The notes: generated by a model not told the origin, from the letters alone. A DNA stretch of 64,000 nt from JBGAHD01 sp044226395 (GCA_044226395.1 JBGAHD010000001.1:620001-684000), one strand, 5' to 3'. Numbered from the stretch's first letter, positions 17,911 through 27,679 are shown. Made by a program: numbers and translations.

Positions 17911-18393
17911 TCAATCGCGGAAATTGTCGAACTGCAGCGGCATTTCCAGTTCGACCTGACGCAGCAGCGCGATCACGGCCTGCAGATCGTCCTTCTTCTT
18001 GCCCGTGACGCGCAGCTTGCCGGTGTTGATCTGCGCCTCGACCTTGATCTTGGCGTCCTTGATCCGCGCGATGATCTTCTTCGCCAGCGCTTGCTCGATG
18101 CCGGTCTTGACCGTCACCTTCTGTCGCGCTTCGTGCAGATTCACTTCGGGCTCGTCCACTTCCAGGCAGCGCACGTCGATGCCGCGACCGGCCAGGCGCG
18201 CGCGCAAGATGTCGCTCAATTGCTTGAGCTGGAAATCGGTCGGCGCGAAGGCCGTGACCACCATTTCCTTGAGCTCGAAGCGCGAGTTCGTGCCCTTGAA
18301 ATCGAAGCGATGACTCAGTTCGCGGTTGGCCTGATCGACCGCGTTGGTCAGTTCCTGCTTATCGACTTCGCTGACCACATCGAATGACGGCAT
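17911..18393 (-). CDS. yajQ: YajQ family cyclic-di-GMP/nucleotide-binding protein
   Basis: 160 aa, the full family length, from ATG 18393 (MPSFDVVSEVDKQELTNAVD). Family blocks: NRELSHRFDFKGTNS, GRGIDVRCLEV, KIKVEAQINTGKLRVTGKKKDDLQ and the end LQFDNFRD. YajQ proteins bind nucleotides; in Xanthomonas the homologue binds cyclic di-GMP and acts with a LysR-type factor on virulence genes. Convergent with the radical SAM gene, 16 bp apart. Confidence 0.95.
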   Translation of the reverse strand: MPSFDVVSEVDKQELTNAVDQANRELSHRFDFKGTNSRFELKEMVVTAFAPTDFQLKQLSDILRARLAGRGIDVRCLEVDEPEVNLHEARQKVTVKTGIEQALAKKIIARIKDAKIKVEAQINTGKLRVTGKKKDDLQAVIALLRQVELEMPLQFDNFRD

Positions 18394-18572
18394 GGTGTCG
18401 CCCCTGAAAGAGAAAGGTACCCGACGCGACGCGCCCCACGCATCCGCGTTCCGCGCGCGAAACGTGACCGATCGATCTGTTCCGCCGCGCGACAGCGCGC
18501 GATGATAACCGAGCCCTCGCGCGCGTCCCAAACCGACCGCGCGGCGCCCACCTCGCCATCACGGGACACGAC

Positions 18573-19319
18573 ATGGCCGACATCCTCATGCCCCTGCCCG
18601 ACCACGACTTCGACCCGACCGAAGCCGCTGTGCCCTGGCGCCGCTTCACCGAGGCCGGCCATCGCATAGTCTTCGCCACGCCCCAAGGCAAGCCGGCCAC
18701 GGCCGATCCGCGCATGCTCGAGGGCACGGGCTTGGGCCTGCTCGCGCCGCTGCTGGCCGCGAACACGCGCGGCCGCGAGAGCTATCGCCTGATGACGCAG
18801 GCGCAGACGTTTCGCCAACCGTTGGCCTGGGAGGGCATCGACATCAATCGCTTCGATGGCCTGATCCTGCCCGGCGGCCACGCGCCCGGGATGATCGAGT
18901 ACCTGGAATCGGAAGTGCTGCAGCAGGTCGTGTCGGCCTGCTTCGCCGCGCGCAAACCGGTCGGCGCGATCTGTCACGGCGTGGTACTGGCCGCGCGCTC
19001 GAATCGTGACGATGGCCTGTCCGTGCTGCACGGCAAGCGCACCACCGCGCTGCTGCGCCAGCAGGAACTTGCCGCATGGCTGCTCACCGCCGCCTGGCTG
19101 GGCGACTACTACCGCACCTACCCGATGACCGTGCAGGAAGAAGTCACCGCCGCCCTGGCCCGGCCCGAAGATTTCGAAACCGGCCCTCTGCCGCTGTGGC
19201 GCGACGATCCCGCCCACCGCGAACGCGGCTTTTGCGTGCGTGACGGCCACTACGTCTCGGCCCGCTGGCCGGGCGATGCCCATCGTTTCGCCGAGGAAAT
19301 GGCGTTGAATTTCGCCTGA
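18573..19319 (+). CDS. DJ-1/PfpI-type glutamine-amidotransferase-like protein
   Basis: 248 aa. Class I amidotransferase-like fold with the nucleophile elbow GAICHG (Cys in AICHGVVLAARS) and FDGLILPGGHAPGM. No signal peptide. Family members act as chaperone, deglycase or Hsp31-like enzymes, or have no known activity. The lid region (LAAWLLTAAWLGDYYRTYPMTV) resembles type-1 glutamine-amidotransferase-domain proteins rather than Hsp31 proper. Divergent from yajQ. Confidence 0.8.
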   Translation: MADILMPLPDHDFDPTEAAVPWRRFTEAGHRIVFATPQGKPATADPRMLEGTGLGLLAPLLAANTRGRESYRLMTQAQTFRQPLAWEGIDINRFDGLILPGGHAPGMIEYLESEVLQQVVSACFAARKPVGAICHGVVLAARSNRDDGLSVLHGKRTTALLRQQELAAWLLTAAWLGDYYRTYPMTVQEEVTAALARPEDFETGPLPLWRDDPAHRERGFCVRDGHYVSARWPGDAHRFAEEMALNFA

Positions 19320-19421
19320 TCGGCGCGCCCGAGGGGCCGCGATTCGCCGCCGTTGCGATCAATTGCCGCGCCGGACGCGGTTTTCCGCTATCTTTCGCGT
19401 CCTTTTTGCATTGAGTGACCC

Positions 19422-21428
19422 ATGTCCGAGCCAATCGCCGCCGACACGCCGCGCTTTTCCGACTTCGCCCTCGGCGAGTCCTTGCAGCGCGCGCTGGCCG
19501 ACGTGGGCTACGAAGCGCCCTCGCCCATCCAGGCCGCCACGATTCCGCATTTGCTCGAAGGCCGCGACGTGCTGGGCCAGGCCCAGACCGGCACCGGCAA
19601 GACTGCCGCCTTCGCGCTGCCCATCCTCGCGCGCCTGACGTCGGCGGCGGGCAAGCCGCAGGCTCTGGTATTGGCGCCGACGCGCGAACTGGCCATCCAG
19701 GTGGCCGAAGCCTTTCAGCGCTACGCGCATCACATCCCCGGATTCCACGTGCTGCCGATCTATGGCGGCCAGGGTTACGGCCAACAGTTGTCGGCATTGC
19801 GTCGCGGCGTGCATGTGGTCGTGGGCACGCCCGGCCGCGTGATCGATCATCTCGAACGCGGCACGCTGGATCTTTCCGGCCTGACCACGCTCGTGCTCGA
19901 CGAAGCCGACGAAATGCTGCGCATGGGTTTCATCGATGATGTCGAGACCGTGCTCGCCAAGACCCCGCCGGGTCGTCAGGTCGCGCTGTTCTCGGCCACG
20001 ATGCCCGCGCCGATCAAGCGCATCGCCAAGACGCATCTGCGCGAACCGGCCGAGATCTCGATCGCGGCCAAGACCACCACCGCCGCCAATGTGCGTCAGC
20101 GCTATTGGCTGTGCAGCGGCCTGCACAAGCTCGACGCGCTCACGCGCATCCTCGAGGCCGAACCCTTCGAAGGCATGATCGTCTTCGCCCGCACCAAGCA
20201 GGCGACCGAGGAACTGGCCGAGAAACTCGCCGCGCGCGGCTTCTCCGCCGCCGCCATCAATGGCGACGTGCAGCAGCAAATTCGCGAACGCACCATCGCC
20301 AAGTTGAAAGACGGCTCGCTCGACATCCTGGTCGCCACCGACGTGGCCGCGCGCGGACTCGATGTCGATCGCATCAGCCATGTCGTGAATTACGACATGC
20401 CGTACGACACCGAATCCTACGTCCATCGCATCGGCCGCACCGGTCGCGCTGGCCGCAGCGGCACGGCGATTCTGTTCGTGACGCCGCGCGAGCGCCATTT
20501 CCTCAAGGTCATCGAGCGCGCCACGCGTCAGGCGCTCGAAGCCATGGATCTGCCGACCATCGACGCCGTCAACACGCGTCGCGTCGCGCAGTTCAAGCAG
20601 CAGATCGCCAAATCGCTCGAAGCCGATGGGCTCGATCCCTTCCGCGCCCTTATCGCCGAATACGAACGCGAGCAAGAAGTGCCCCTGCTCGATATCGCCG
20701 CCGCGCTGGCGCGTCTGGCTCGCGGCGACAAGCCGCTGCTGCTGGCGCCGCCGTCGCCGCGCGAGCGCGCCGAGAGCGAACGTTCCGAACGACCGCGCGC
20801 GCGCGATGATCGCCCCGCGCGCCGCGACGACCGCCCGCGTTCCGATCGCCCCACGCGCGAATCCAGTTTCAAGCCCACCACGCGCGAACGCGACGTCGAC
20901 GACGCCGAAGCGCCGCGCGCGCGTCACGGACAAATGCCCTCGCCCGATATGTTCGACGACGGCGGCGACGCGCCGCGTCAACGCGCCAGCGCCGATCGCA
21001 AACCGCGCCGCCCGCGCGGCGAGCCCGAAGCCGGCATGGAAACCTATCGCGTCGAAGTCGGTCACGATCACGGCGTGAAGCCCGGCAATCTCGTCGGCGC
21101 CATCGCCAACGAAGCCGCGCTCGACAGCAAGCACATCGGCCGCATCGACATTCACGACGACTACACCCTCGTCGACCTGCCCCAAGGCATGCCCGAGGAC
21201 ACGCTCAAGCACCTCAAGAGCGTGTGGGTCGCCGGCCAACGCCTGCGCATCACGCGCGCGGACGAAAAACCCGATCGCTCGCCGCCGAAGCGCTCGTTCG
21301 CGGACGATGGCGCCCCGCGCAAGCGTCCGGCGAAGCGTTTCGATGAAGCCGCAGACGCATCGCCCAAGCGCCCCTTCGCGGGCGACAGCAAGAAGAAGTT
21401 CGCGCCGGGCAAAAAGCCCAAGCGCTGA
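19422..21428 (+). CDS. deaD: DEAD-box ATP-dependent RNA helicase, DeaD/CsdA-like
   Basis: 668 aa. Q motif near 34-38, Walker A AQTGTGKT (54-61), PTREL (86-90), DEAD (160-163), SAT, ARG-D and HRIGRTGR are all present. After a basic low-complexity linker (Arg/Asp/Pro-rich, about 445-535) comes a DbpA-like RNA-binding domain (METYRVEVGHDHGVKPGNLVGAI, from about 539) and a Lys-rich tail ending GKKPKR. The layout fits DeaD/CsdA, which unwinds RNA in ribosome assembly, cold adaptation and mRNA decay. The DbpA-type domain also allows a ribosome-directed paralogue. Confidence 0.92.
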   Translation: MSEPIAADTPRFSDFALGESLQRALADVGYEAPSPIQAATIPHLLEGRDVLGQAQTGTGKTAAFALPILARLTSAAGKPQALVLAPTRELAIQVAEAFQRYAHHIPGFHVLPIYGGQGYGQQLSALRRGVHVVVGTPGRVIDHLERGTLDLSGLTTLVLDEADEMLRMGFIDDVETVLAKTPPGRQVALFSATMPAPIKRIAKTHLREPAEISIAAKTTTAANVRQRYWLCSGLHKLDALTRILEAEPFEGMIVFARTKQATEELAEKLAARGFSAAAINGDVQQQIRERTIAKLKDGSLDILVATDVAARGLDVDRISHVVNYDMPYDTESYVHRIGRTGRAGRSGTAILFVTPRERHFLKVIERATRQALEAMDLPTIDAVNTRRVAQFKQQIAKSLEADGLDPFRALIAEYEREQEVPLLDIAAALARLARGDKPLLLAPPSPRERAESERSERPRARDDRPARRDDRPRSDRPTRESSFKPTTRERDVDDAEAPRARHGQMPSPDMFDDGGDAPRQRASADRKPRRPRGEPEAGMETYRVEVGHDHGVKPGNLVGAIANEAALDSKHIGRIDIHDDYTLVDLPQGMPEDTLKHLKSVWVAGQRLRITRADEKPDRSPPKRSFADDGAPRKRPAKRFDEAADASPKRPFAGDSKKKFAPGKKPKR

Positions 21429-21437
21429 AACCGAATC

Positions 21438-21463
21438 GCGAGGCGCATTGGCAAGCGCCTCGC
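21438..21463. terminator. Shared hairpin between convergent genes
   Basis: Arms GCGAGGCGC and GCGCCTCGC around ATTGGCAA, between the helicase stop (21428) and the stop of the minus-strand membrane gene (21480). Probably ends transcription from both sides; no long T-run. Confidence 0.55.
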
Positions 21464-21479
21464 CAGCATCTATTCGCGA

Positions 21480-22046
21480 TCAGACGTCGCGGTCTTCCGA
21501 AGTGGCCGCGTTGCCTGACGGCAATTCGCCAACCGCCCCCGACGCGACGCTCGACTCGAACTCCGGCACGATCCAACGCCCCAACAACCGGGCGTTGATG
21601 ATCATCAGCGCCGCCAGCGCGGCTTGCACCGCCCGTGCGACCAGATCGAACTTTCCTTCGGCATCCAGAATCCGGAAGAAGGACTCATCGCCTCGCCAGA
21701 CAACCTCGTTGAACAGATACGACAGCAACTGCGGCACGGTCTCGGCGAGCAACCACAGGCCCAACAAGCCGACACCAACGCGCGCAACCTCGTTCGCCGT
21801 GAGCGTCCACTTCACTTCCGCGGTCGATCGCGGCAGCACCGCGTTGACCACCACCATCGGGAACAACCACAGCGCGATCGACACTCCCAAGATCGCGACA
21901 CCCAGCAGATACACCATCCTGGGGCTGCCGATTTCCGGAAAGTCCTCGATGGCAATGGTCAGAAAGTAGGTGTAGGACGCGCCTCGCAAGGCAAGCCACA
22001 CCGCGAACAAGCGCACACCCAGTGCGAGAAGCGTTTTATGCGTCAT
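21480..22046 (-). CDS. Hypothetical membrane protein, four predicted helices
   Basis: 188 aa from ATG 22046 (MTHKTLLALGVRLFAVWLAL); an in-frame upstream extension to 22139 exists but is polar and unlikely. Hydrophobic stretches near 5-25, 45-70, 85-110 and 135-160 suggest four membrane helices, with a soluble acidic tail ending TSEDRDV. I do not recognise the family. The start lacks a clear Shine-Dalgarno. Confidence 0.6.
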   Translation of the reverse strand: MTHKTLLALGVRLFAVWLALRGASYTYFLTIAIEDFPEIGSPRMVYLLGVAILGVSIALWLFPMVVVNAVLPRSTAEVKWTLTANEVARVGVGLLGLWLLAETVPQLLSYLFNEVVWRGDESFFRILDAEGKFDLVARAVQAALAALMIINARLLGRWIVPEFESSVASGAVGELPSGNAATSEDRDV

Positions 22047-22362
22047 GAGAACGAGACCCTTGGTGTGAATTCCATTTGTGCGGTATCGAAGACTTGTTCT
22101 TCGATCCTCGATTCCTTGCGTGAAAAGCCCCCAACGCATCGCAACTGATCAAAAGCGCAAGGCGACCTCGCGCGTCGAGTAAAGCACACGGACGCGCCCA
22201 ATCGCGCGCATCGTCAGGATTGCCGACTCAAGGCGGATAGACGCGAATCGCATCCAAGCGCTCCCATCGACAATCAGGAATCAAGGCAGAGAAAACGCGG
22301 TTCGCGGACGCAACCGCGCTTGCCCTCGACTACCGAAGCGAAGTTACTTCGCAAGCTCGGCA
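22047..22362. other. Intergenic region
   Basis: About 316 bp between the start of the membrane-protein gene and the end of the YciI gene, both on minus. No ORF of merit; should contain the membrane-protein promoter. Nothing else seen. Confidence 0.4.
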
Positions 22363-22731
22363 TTACGCCAAATCCGCCGCCTCATAAAAAGGCCGAATCT
22401 CCAGCTCACTCGGACCTCGCATGGGATTAGGGCATCGCTTCGCCCAGGCCTCGGCTTCGTCGATGTCCTTGACCTGCCAGACCCAATATCCCGCAATCAG
22501 GCCGCGAGCGGGCAGAAACGGACCTTGCGTTACTCGACGATTCGGTCCGTCGAAGGCGATTCGGCGGCCATGCCTCGAAGGCTTCAAGCCATCGGCCGAG
22601 ACCAGAATGCCGGCCGCGCTGAGCTCATCATTGAAGCGGCCCATCGCCTGCATCATTTCGGTCGACCAGGGCGAAGGTTCGAAATCCTGATCGCCATCGT
22701 CGGACGCTTTTACGATCACCATCACGCGCAT
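22363..22731 (-). CDS. YciI/YCII-related (DGPF) protein
   Basis: 122 aa from ATG 22731 with AAGGAGAACGAAC upstream. YCII features: MRVMVIVKASDDG start, RVTQGPF (the DGPF position with Gln-Gly), GYWVWQVKDIDEAEAWAKRCPNP and LEIRPFYEA. These dimeric ferredoxin-like proteins are commonly encoded beside ECF42-type sigma factors; their biochemical role is unproven. One of three in this window, closest to the one at 52087. No sigma gene is adjacent. Confidence 0.85.
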   Translation of the reverse strand: MRVMVIVKASDDGDQDFEPSPWSTEMMQAMGRFNDELSAAGILVSADGLKPSRHGRRIAFDGPNRRVTQGPFLPARGLIAGYWVWQVKDIDEAEAWAKRCPNPMRGPSELEIRPFYEAADLA

Positions 22732-22993
22732 GTTCGTTCTCCTTGGGAAGTAGGCCCAGTGGCCCGTCTTCAAGGCGACGGACGAGTAGCATGGAAATCG
22801 ACAGGGGAGCGCCGTGGCGGACGGCGCGAATGACAACCCGCGGGAACGTCGACGACGTCGCGGTCGACAACAGTAGTCAACGCGCCGGGCCGCGCGATGC
22901 CGTCCCGCATCGCGCGAGGCAGAAGTGCGAGTCTGGCCTTGCGCCAGACTCGCCCAACTTCAGTCCTTCACGAAAGGCCCTCTCGCAAGAACC

Positions 22994-24658
22994 CTACGGC
23001 TGGTGCAGTTGCAGGTTCTCCAGCGACGATCGACGCGCCCCGGACGACACAGAATCGACCACGATCGGCGTGGCCTTGCCCTGTTCGCCGCGCGCGCCGT
23101 TCAACGGCGGAATGTTCTCGAAGCCATCGGCGAAGTCCGCCACCGCGGTCTCCAAGCTAATGGCCGGCATGCGCGCGAAGCTCGCGCCAAACGACTCGAC
23201 GTTCGACCACGCAGGCGCGCCAGGAGCGCCAGGCCAGTTGACCCACACCTGACCACTGACAAAGCGATCCGGATGCATGAGCAAGGTCAAGGTGGCATCC
23301 GTGCCGGTGGGCTCGATCGCGGTCACCACGTACGTGCCCGCGCTCAAGGTCACCGGCGAGGCGAACGGCAAATAGTATTCGGCCGCGGAGTTGATCGCCG
23401 GCACCGACATCGTGGTGGCGATGCCTGTCCCGGCGTAAGCATCGGGCTGACCCGCCGCGATATTTCGCAGGCGAGCTTGAATGGGCAGACCAGCCCAGCC
23501 CGGGTTGTCCATCGCCGGCTTCTCGGCAAGGGTCAAGCGAATGGCGCGAACCGTCATGGCTTGGGGAATCGTGAATTGGTAGCCGATTTCCCCGCCGTTG
23601 CCGGCGCCAATGCCCAGCGATCCCGTCGGCGCGCCCGAATGTCGCGCCAGCGTGCCGTAGGTCACTTCGGTCGCCGCGCCGGTGGCTTGATTGTTGGCGA
23701 GATTGCCATCCGCTGGGTTCGCGCTGACGTCGTAGTGCACTTCCCAACTGCCCATCGCGTCAATCGCCGGCAGCGCGGGAAACGTCAGCGGCACCGTGCT
23801 ATTGCCATTGAGCGTCGTCAGCACGTTCGATGTCACGGCCGAGCCAACAGGACTGCCGTTATGGAACAACGTGGCTTGCGCCGACACATTGGTCAGCGCT
23901 ATCGCCGTCCCGTTGACCGCGCTCATGCCAACGCCCGCGGTCAATGCCAGGGTTCTCGGCACGAGGGTGAAGGGTGACAAGGGCGCCGGTTGAGCGATCG
24001 ACACATCGGTGGTGGCGAGCGACACCGTAATGTCATCGACCACGAGAATGAATTTATCCGTCGTGGTCAACCGAAAGCCGATGTACACGGTTTGACCCGC
24101 GTACGACGACAGGCTGACGCGATGCTCGGTTTCGACATTCGCCTCGGCGGCGGTCGAAAAGATCACGGTACTGGCGGTGATCTGATTGCCGATCACGCCC
24201 GCGCCACCGGTGGGCGGGCCGAGGTTGGAAGGCATGACGCGTACTTCATAGCCTTCCAGGTAAGTCGTATCAAAATTGCGCGCGTTCCAGACCAAATCCG
24301 CGGCGGGACTGAGGGGCAAGGTGATCGCGGGCGTCCACATCCAGTCGTTCGCGGCCACGACGGGCGAGTAGAACGACGTGGCGAAGGCCTTGCAGTCCGA
24401 ACTCGTGCCGGTAAAGTCTCCGCGCACGATCCAGGCATCGGTGACATAAGAAACCTGGGCATCGGGTATGCCCTGATCGACGTTGCGGCGAAGCCAGTTG
24501 ACTGGAAACGGGTTGCCTGCGGGCACGTTGCTGTCGCAGGTCACGCCGGGCAAGCTGTCGAAGGTTTCTTGAAACAAATTTTGCGCGAATCCCAAGGTGG
24601 GCATCATCGCCACCAGACCCAGCAACCCGCGCATCCCAGCCATCGTACGTAGACTCAC
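22994..24658 (-). CDS. Secreted choice-of-anchor-J-like protein with near-C-terminal DGFE
   Basis: About 554 aa. I prefer a GTG start at 24658 (GTGAGTCTACGT) because GGGGGA lies just upstream; ATG 24643 is the alternative. Signal peptide ends near LGFA-Q. About 20-200 form a jelly-roll of choice-of-anchor-J/cleaved-adhesin type (QETFDSLPGVTC, YIGFRLTTTDKFILVVDDITVSL). An Ig-like/CARDB-like middle region follows, then a second beta-domain with GGEIGYQFTIPQ. Near the end stands VADFADGFENIPP, then about 40 further polar residues, so DGFE is not terminal here. Role unknown, possibly adhesin or surface protein. Confidence 0.7.
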   Translation of the reverse strand: MSLRTMAGMRGLLGLVAMMPTLGFAQNLFQETFDSLPGVTCDSNVPAGNPFPVNWLRRNVDQGIPDAQVSYVTDAWIVRGDFTGTSSDCKAFATSFYSPVVAANDWMWTPAITLPLSPAADLVWNARNFDTTYLEGYEVRVMPSNLGPPTGGAGVIGNQITASTVIFSTAAEANVETEHRVSLSSYAGQTVYIGFRLTTTDKFILVVDDITVSLATTDVSIAQPAPLSPFTLVPRTLALTAGVGMSAVNGTAIALTNVSAQATLFHNGSPVGSAVTSNVLTTLNGNSTVPLTFPALPAIDAMGSWEVHYDVSANPADGNLANNQATGAATEVTYGTLARHSGAPTGSLGIGAGNGGEIGYQFTIPQAMTVRAIRLTLAEKPAMDNPGWAGLPIQARLRNIAAGQPDAYAGTGIATTMSVPAINSAAEYYLPFASPVTLSAGTYVVTAIEPTGTDATLTLLMHPDRFVSGQVWVNWPGAPGAPAWSNVESFGASFARMPAISLETAVADFADGFENIPPLNGARGEQGKATPIVVDSVSSGARRSSLENLQLHQP

Positions 24659-25115
24659 AACATTCCCCCATGTGAATTGGCGCAAAAGCGAAAGAGCCGC
24701 CCGACTCGCGATGACCCCGGTTGGGTCCGAATCGAACGACGTTGCAGAACATCCGCGCAAACGCGCTCAGCACCGACATTGACTCGCCGACAAACAGCGA
24801 CGAGCACCCAAAGTCGTCTGACTCCGATCACCGGCGCACCGCGTCGACACCGCCTTCGACGTCGCTCTCGCCGATGACCCTAGGCGCGTGAGTCTAACGA
24901 CCGAGTCACCACGATGCGCGGCGCAGTTGACAATTGTTTTTCCGAGGGCCGATGGGTGTCTCGAGGACAAAAAAACTCTCGCTCCGAGACACGCACCGCG
25001 AGGATCAAGACAATTGCAAGGCCCTGCATTGGTTGAGCGAGGCAGTGATTGAAATCACCGATCGCCGCTTCCTGTCCGGCGAGTAGGACATGGACGACGA
25101 CAACCTACTCGACCT
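24659..25115. other. Intergenic region
   Basis: About 457 bp between the secreted-protein start and the GNAT gene end. No credible ORF. A lone TTGACA at 24926-24931 (plus strand) has no matching -10. The region is less GC-skewed than the genes. Confidence 0.4.
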
Positions 25116-25796
25116 TCAAGCGTCGCCCGGTTCCCGAGTGACGTGATCGACGTCAACCGGTTTCATAACGTCCGCAACCCTGGCGGGCTCGAGATTCGGA
25201 AACTTCAGTTCCTCTCCACGCCGGACATGACGCTTGTACCGGATGATCTCGACAGGCTCTCTGTACTTCCGGGACAGGTAGCGTCGATAGAACCATTGCG
25301 GTCCGACGGGCCGCAGGCCGAGCTTCTCGATGACCCTGCGCGACGCCGCATTGCTGGCGAAGCAGTCGGCGACGAAGCAGTCGATGCCATGTGTTCGCGC
25401 GCAAAGCCGCATCAGGCGGCTGACGGCCTCGGAGGCATAGCCTTTTCCGGCCCAAGCGCTCGAGAAATGCCAGCCGAACCGGGCATATCGGCGCATGCCG
25501 AATTGGAACCTGGCATCGCAAATTCCCAGCAGCGTGCTGTCATCCTTCAACTCGACTGCGAGCGACAAGACGATGCGCTGGTGCCATTGCACGGTTTCAG
25601 CGTGTTGGGCTCGGCGTTCGAAGACTCCACGCATGTGCCCGCGATCGCGTTGCTTGCTCAAGATGTGATGCGCCGCGACGGGCTCCGAAAACATGCCAGC
25701 GATTCGCTCGGCATCGCCTTCTCGCAAATCGCGCAAGCGCAATCGCGGTGACTCGATCTCCAGTGGCTTGTCGCGCGTGAACTCCGCGTCGCTCAT
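25116..25796 (-). CDS. GNAT family N-acetyltransferase, RimJ/RimL type
   Basis: 226 aa. ESPRLRLRDLREGDAERI start, central HFSSAWAGKGYASEAVSRLM (acetyl-CoA binding loop, variant of R/Q-x-x-G-x-G/A) and NAASRRVIEKLGLRPVG are typical of the RimJ/RimL-like Acetyltransf_3 group. Acetylates an amine of protein or small-molecule origin; the substrate cannot be told. The C-terminal 30 residues after YKRHVRRGEE are an extension of unclear purpose. Cytoplasmic. Confidence 0.85.
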   Translation of the reverse strand: MSDAEFTRDKPLEIESPRLRLRDLREGDAERIAGMFSEPVAAHHILSKQRDRGHMRGVFERRAQHAETVQWHQRIVLSLAVELKDDSTLLGICDARFQFGMRRYARFGWHFSSAWAGKGYASEAVSRLMRLCARTHGIDCFVADCFASNAASRRVIEKLGLRPVGPQWFYRRYLSRKYREPVEIIRYKRHVRRGEELKFPNLEPARVADVMKPVDVDHVTREPGDA

Positions 25797-25865
25797 CTCG
25801 TGATTCGCGTGATGACGGACGCGGATTCTGATCGTTCGACTATCCGCGAATCAAGATCGCCAACC

Positions 25866-26963
25866 TCAAGCCACCGCCGCCATCAACTCCGCCATCACTT
25901 CCCTCGCCCGCGCCAACTTCGCTTCGGCGAAGTGCGCGCGCACGTAGGCTTCGTCGATGGGCTCGCCCGCGACCAGCGCGCAGGCCAGGTGCACGGCGCC
26001 AGCGACGCCGAAGGTGGTTTCGGGCGCGAGGCCGGGGCAGTGGTGATAGGCCACGGCTTCGACGATGGGCATGGGCAAGCCCCACAGGCCCAGCAAGTAG
26101 GCACCGGCGGCGGCGTGCGCGGGCACTTTGCCCTTGCCGGCGTTCACATCGCCATCGTGGGCGAGGCCCGGCAGCAGTTGGCCCACTTCGGCCAAGAGGG
26201 CCGCCGTGCAAGCCATCTCGGCCGTGGTCGGATTGAAGGTGATGCGTTCGGCGATGATCGACGCGGTGAGCGCGCGCTGTTGCAGTCGCTCGATGTCGGC
26301 GGCGCGCGCGCCCTTGGCGGCGAACACTTCGCAGGCCAACACGACCGAGCGCAGATTGCGCCAGCCCAAGCGCGTGATGGCCAGGCGCACATCGCTGATC
26401 TGTTTGCGCGCGGCGAACATCACGCTATTGCACAGCTGCAGGATCTTGGCGGTGAGCGCGGGGTCCTGCGCGACGATGCGGCCGACATCGATGGCGTCGG
26501 CATTGGGGTCTTCGAGAATGCGGGTCACGCGCAAGTAGAGATCGGGCGCCGGCGGCAGCGCGTCGAGTTGACCCATCCAGCGATGCAGGGGCCAATCGCC
26601 CATCAGTTGCTGCAGCCGTGACAGGCGCGCGACGGCCTCGACGGCTTCGGGCGCGGTCACGGGGCCGGAGAGCACGCGTTGCGCGACGCACATCGCGCGC
26701 ACGGCCTTGTCCGGATCGTGCTTGGGCACGAACATCATGCGCAATGCACCGGGCAGCGCCTGCTTGACCGTGGCGAACAACTGCTCCAGATCGGCCGTGC
26801 CGCTGGGCATTTGACCAATCAACACATCCACGGGCATCGGATCCTTGACGCTGAACTCGCCTGGCGGACGAAGCGCGACTTCCCAGTCGGCGCGTAACGC
26901 GGCCATCTCGCGGGCCAGCGCGCACAAGGCGCCTTCCGCTTCGGCCAGGATCACAATGCGCAT
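25866..26963 (-). CDS. HDOD-domain signalling protein
   Basis: 365 aa from ATG 26963, preceded by GGGGAGGAAC. The N-terminal 120 residues look like a degenerate receiver domain (MRIVILAEAEGALCALAREM...VDVLIGQMPSG). The HDOD domain follows (LPPAPDLYLRVTRILEDPNADAIDVGRIVAQDPALTAKILQLCNS..., AITRLGWRNLRSVVLACEVF, HHCPG). HDOD proteins are HD-like but usually non-hydrolytic adaptors in motility, c-di-GMP and stress signalling. The expected phosphoacceptor Asp of the receiver is not convincing, so it is probably a pseudo-receiver. Confidence 0.85.
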   Translation of the reverse strand: MRIVILAEAEGALCALAREMAALRADWEVALRPPGEFSVKDPMPVDVLIGQMPSGTADLEQLFATVKQALPGALRMMFVPKHDPDKAVRAMCVAQRVLSGPVTAPEAVEAVARLSRLQQLMGDWPLHRWMGQLDALPPAPDLYLRVTRILEDPNADAIDVGRIVAQDPALTAKILQLCNSVMFAARKQISDVRLAITRLGWRNLRSVVLACEVFAAKGARAADIERLQQRALTASIIAERITFNPTTAEMACTAALLAEVGQLLPGLAHDGDVNAGKGKVPAHAAAGAYLLGLWGLPMPIVEAVAYHHCPGLAPETTFGVAGAVHLACALVAGEPIDEAYVRAHFAEAKLARAREVMAELMAAVA

Positions 26964-27139
26964 GTTCCTCCCCTCGAAGAACATCTAAATCGGGTGATTC
27001 GGCACAACTTCGGAATTTACGGGCAAGACTTGTGCCGCGTCAGCGCGCCGGCTCTCACTTCGTCGGCGAAAATCCGCGCAATTCGCGCGAACGGCCGCCG
27101 AGGTGTATGTTTTGCGCCGACGACCCAGCGAGTTCGACC

Positions 27140-27679
27140 ATGGAAGAAAAGCTTGCGCCGCCCGTCCAGGGCACCGCGGCCCCCGCTTTGTTCGACGAAG
27201 TGTATGACCGCTTGAAGGCCATGGCAGGCCGCCAACGGGCCCGTAACGGCGCGCCCCAGACCTTGGGCACGACCGAACTGGTGCACGAGTTGTACGTGCG
27301 CATGGTGGCCGGCGACGAGAAACGCTTCGCCAACCCGACGCAGTTCTTCGCCTACGCGGCCCGGGCCATGCGCCACATTCTGATCGACGCCGCGCGCGGC
27401 CGCCTGCAACTGAAGGCCGGCGGCGATCAACTGCGCCTGGCCCTGACCGACCCGGCCGTGGACGCGGTCAACATCGATCCGCAGCAGGCCCTGCAGCTCG
27501 ACGCCGCGCTCAACGCGCTGGAAGCCGACGACGCCCGCGCCGCGCAAGTGGTGGAGCTGCACTACTTCGCCGGCCTGTCGATGGAACGCGTGGCCGAACT
27601 GCTGGGCGTGGCCCGGCGCACGGTCGATCGCGACTGGCAGTACGCGCGCGCCTTCCTCGCCGCCCACGCCGAATCCTGA
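27140..27679 (+). CDS. ECF-type sigma factor (Sigma70_ECF family), partner of the adjacent Ser/Thr kinase
   Basis: 179 aa from ATG 27140. Region 2 (TTELVHELYVRMVAG, FFAYAARAMRHILIDAARGR) and region 4 (VVELHYFAGLSMERVAELLGVARRTVDRDWQYARAFL) are clear. The FYAxAAxxMRxILxDxAR pattern is diagnostic of the PF07638 group, which is often next to PknB-type kinases with TPRs. In Xanthomonas citri a comparable pair (EcfK/PknS) controls type VI secretion; activation by phosphorylation rather than by an anti-sigma is the inferred mechanism. The kinase begins 40 bp downstream. Confidence 0.88.
   Translation: MEEKLAPPVQGTAAPALFDEVYDRLKAMAGRQRARNGAPQTLGTTELVHELYVRMVAGDEKRFANPTQFFAYAARAMRHILIDAARGRLQLKAGGDQLRLALTDPAVDAVNIDPQQALQLDAALNALEADDARAAQVVELHYFAGLSMERVAELLGVARRTVDRDWQYARAFLAAHAES

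Noticed and set aside
19359..21239. 626-residue minus-strand ORF opposite the DEAD-box gene
   Set aside because: It shadows a gene with every helicase motif. The antisense frame is open only because of the strong GC-third-position bias; its translation is low-complexity without a start site.
22994..23126. Frameshift or missed stop after DGFE in the anchor-J-like gene
   Set aside because: The frame continues open for about 40 codons with no sign of a lost stop. A real C-terminal extension is the simpler reading, though a sequencing check would be decisive.
24926..24931. TTGACA resembling a -35 box on the plus strand
   Set aside because: No -10-like hexamer 16-18 bp downstream and no plus-strand gene follows.
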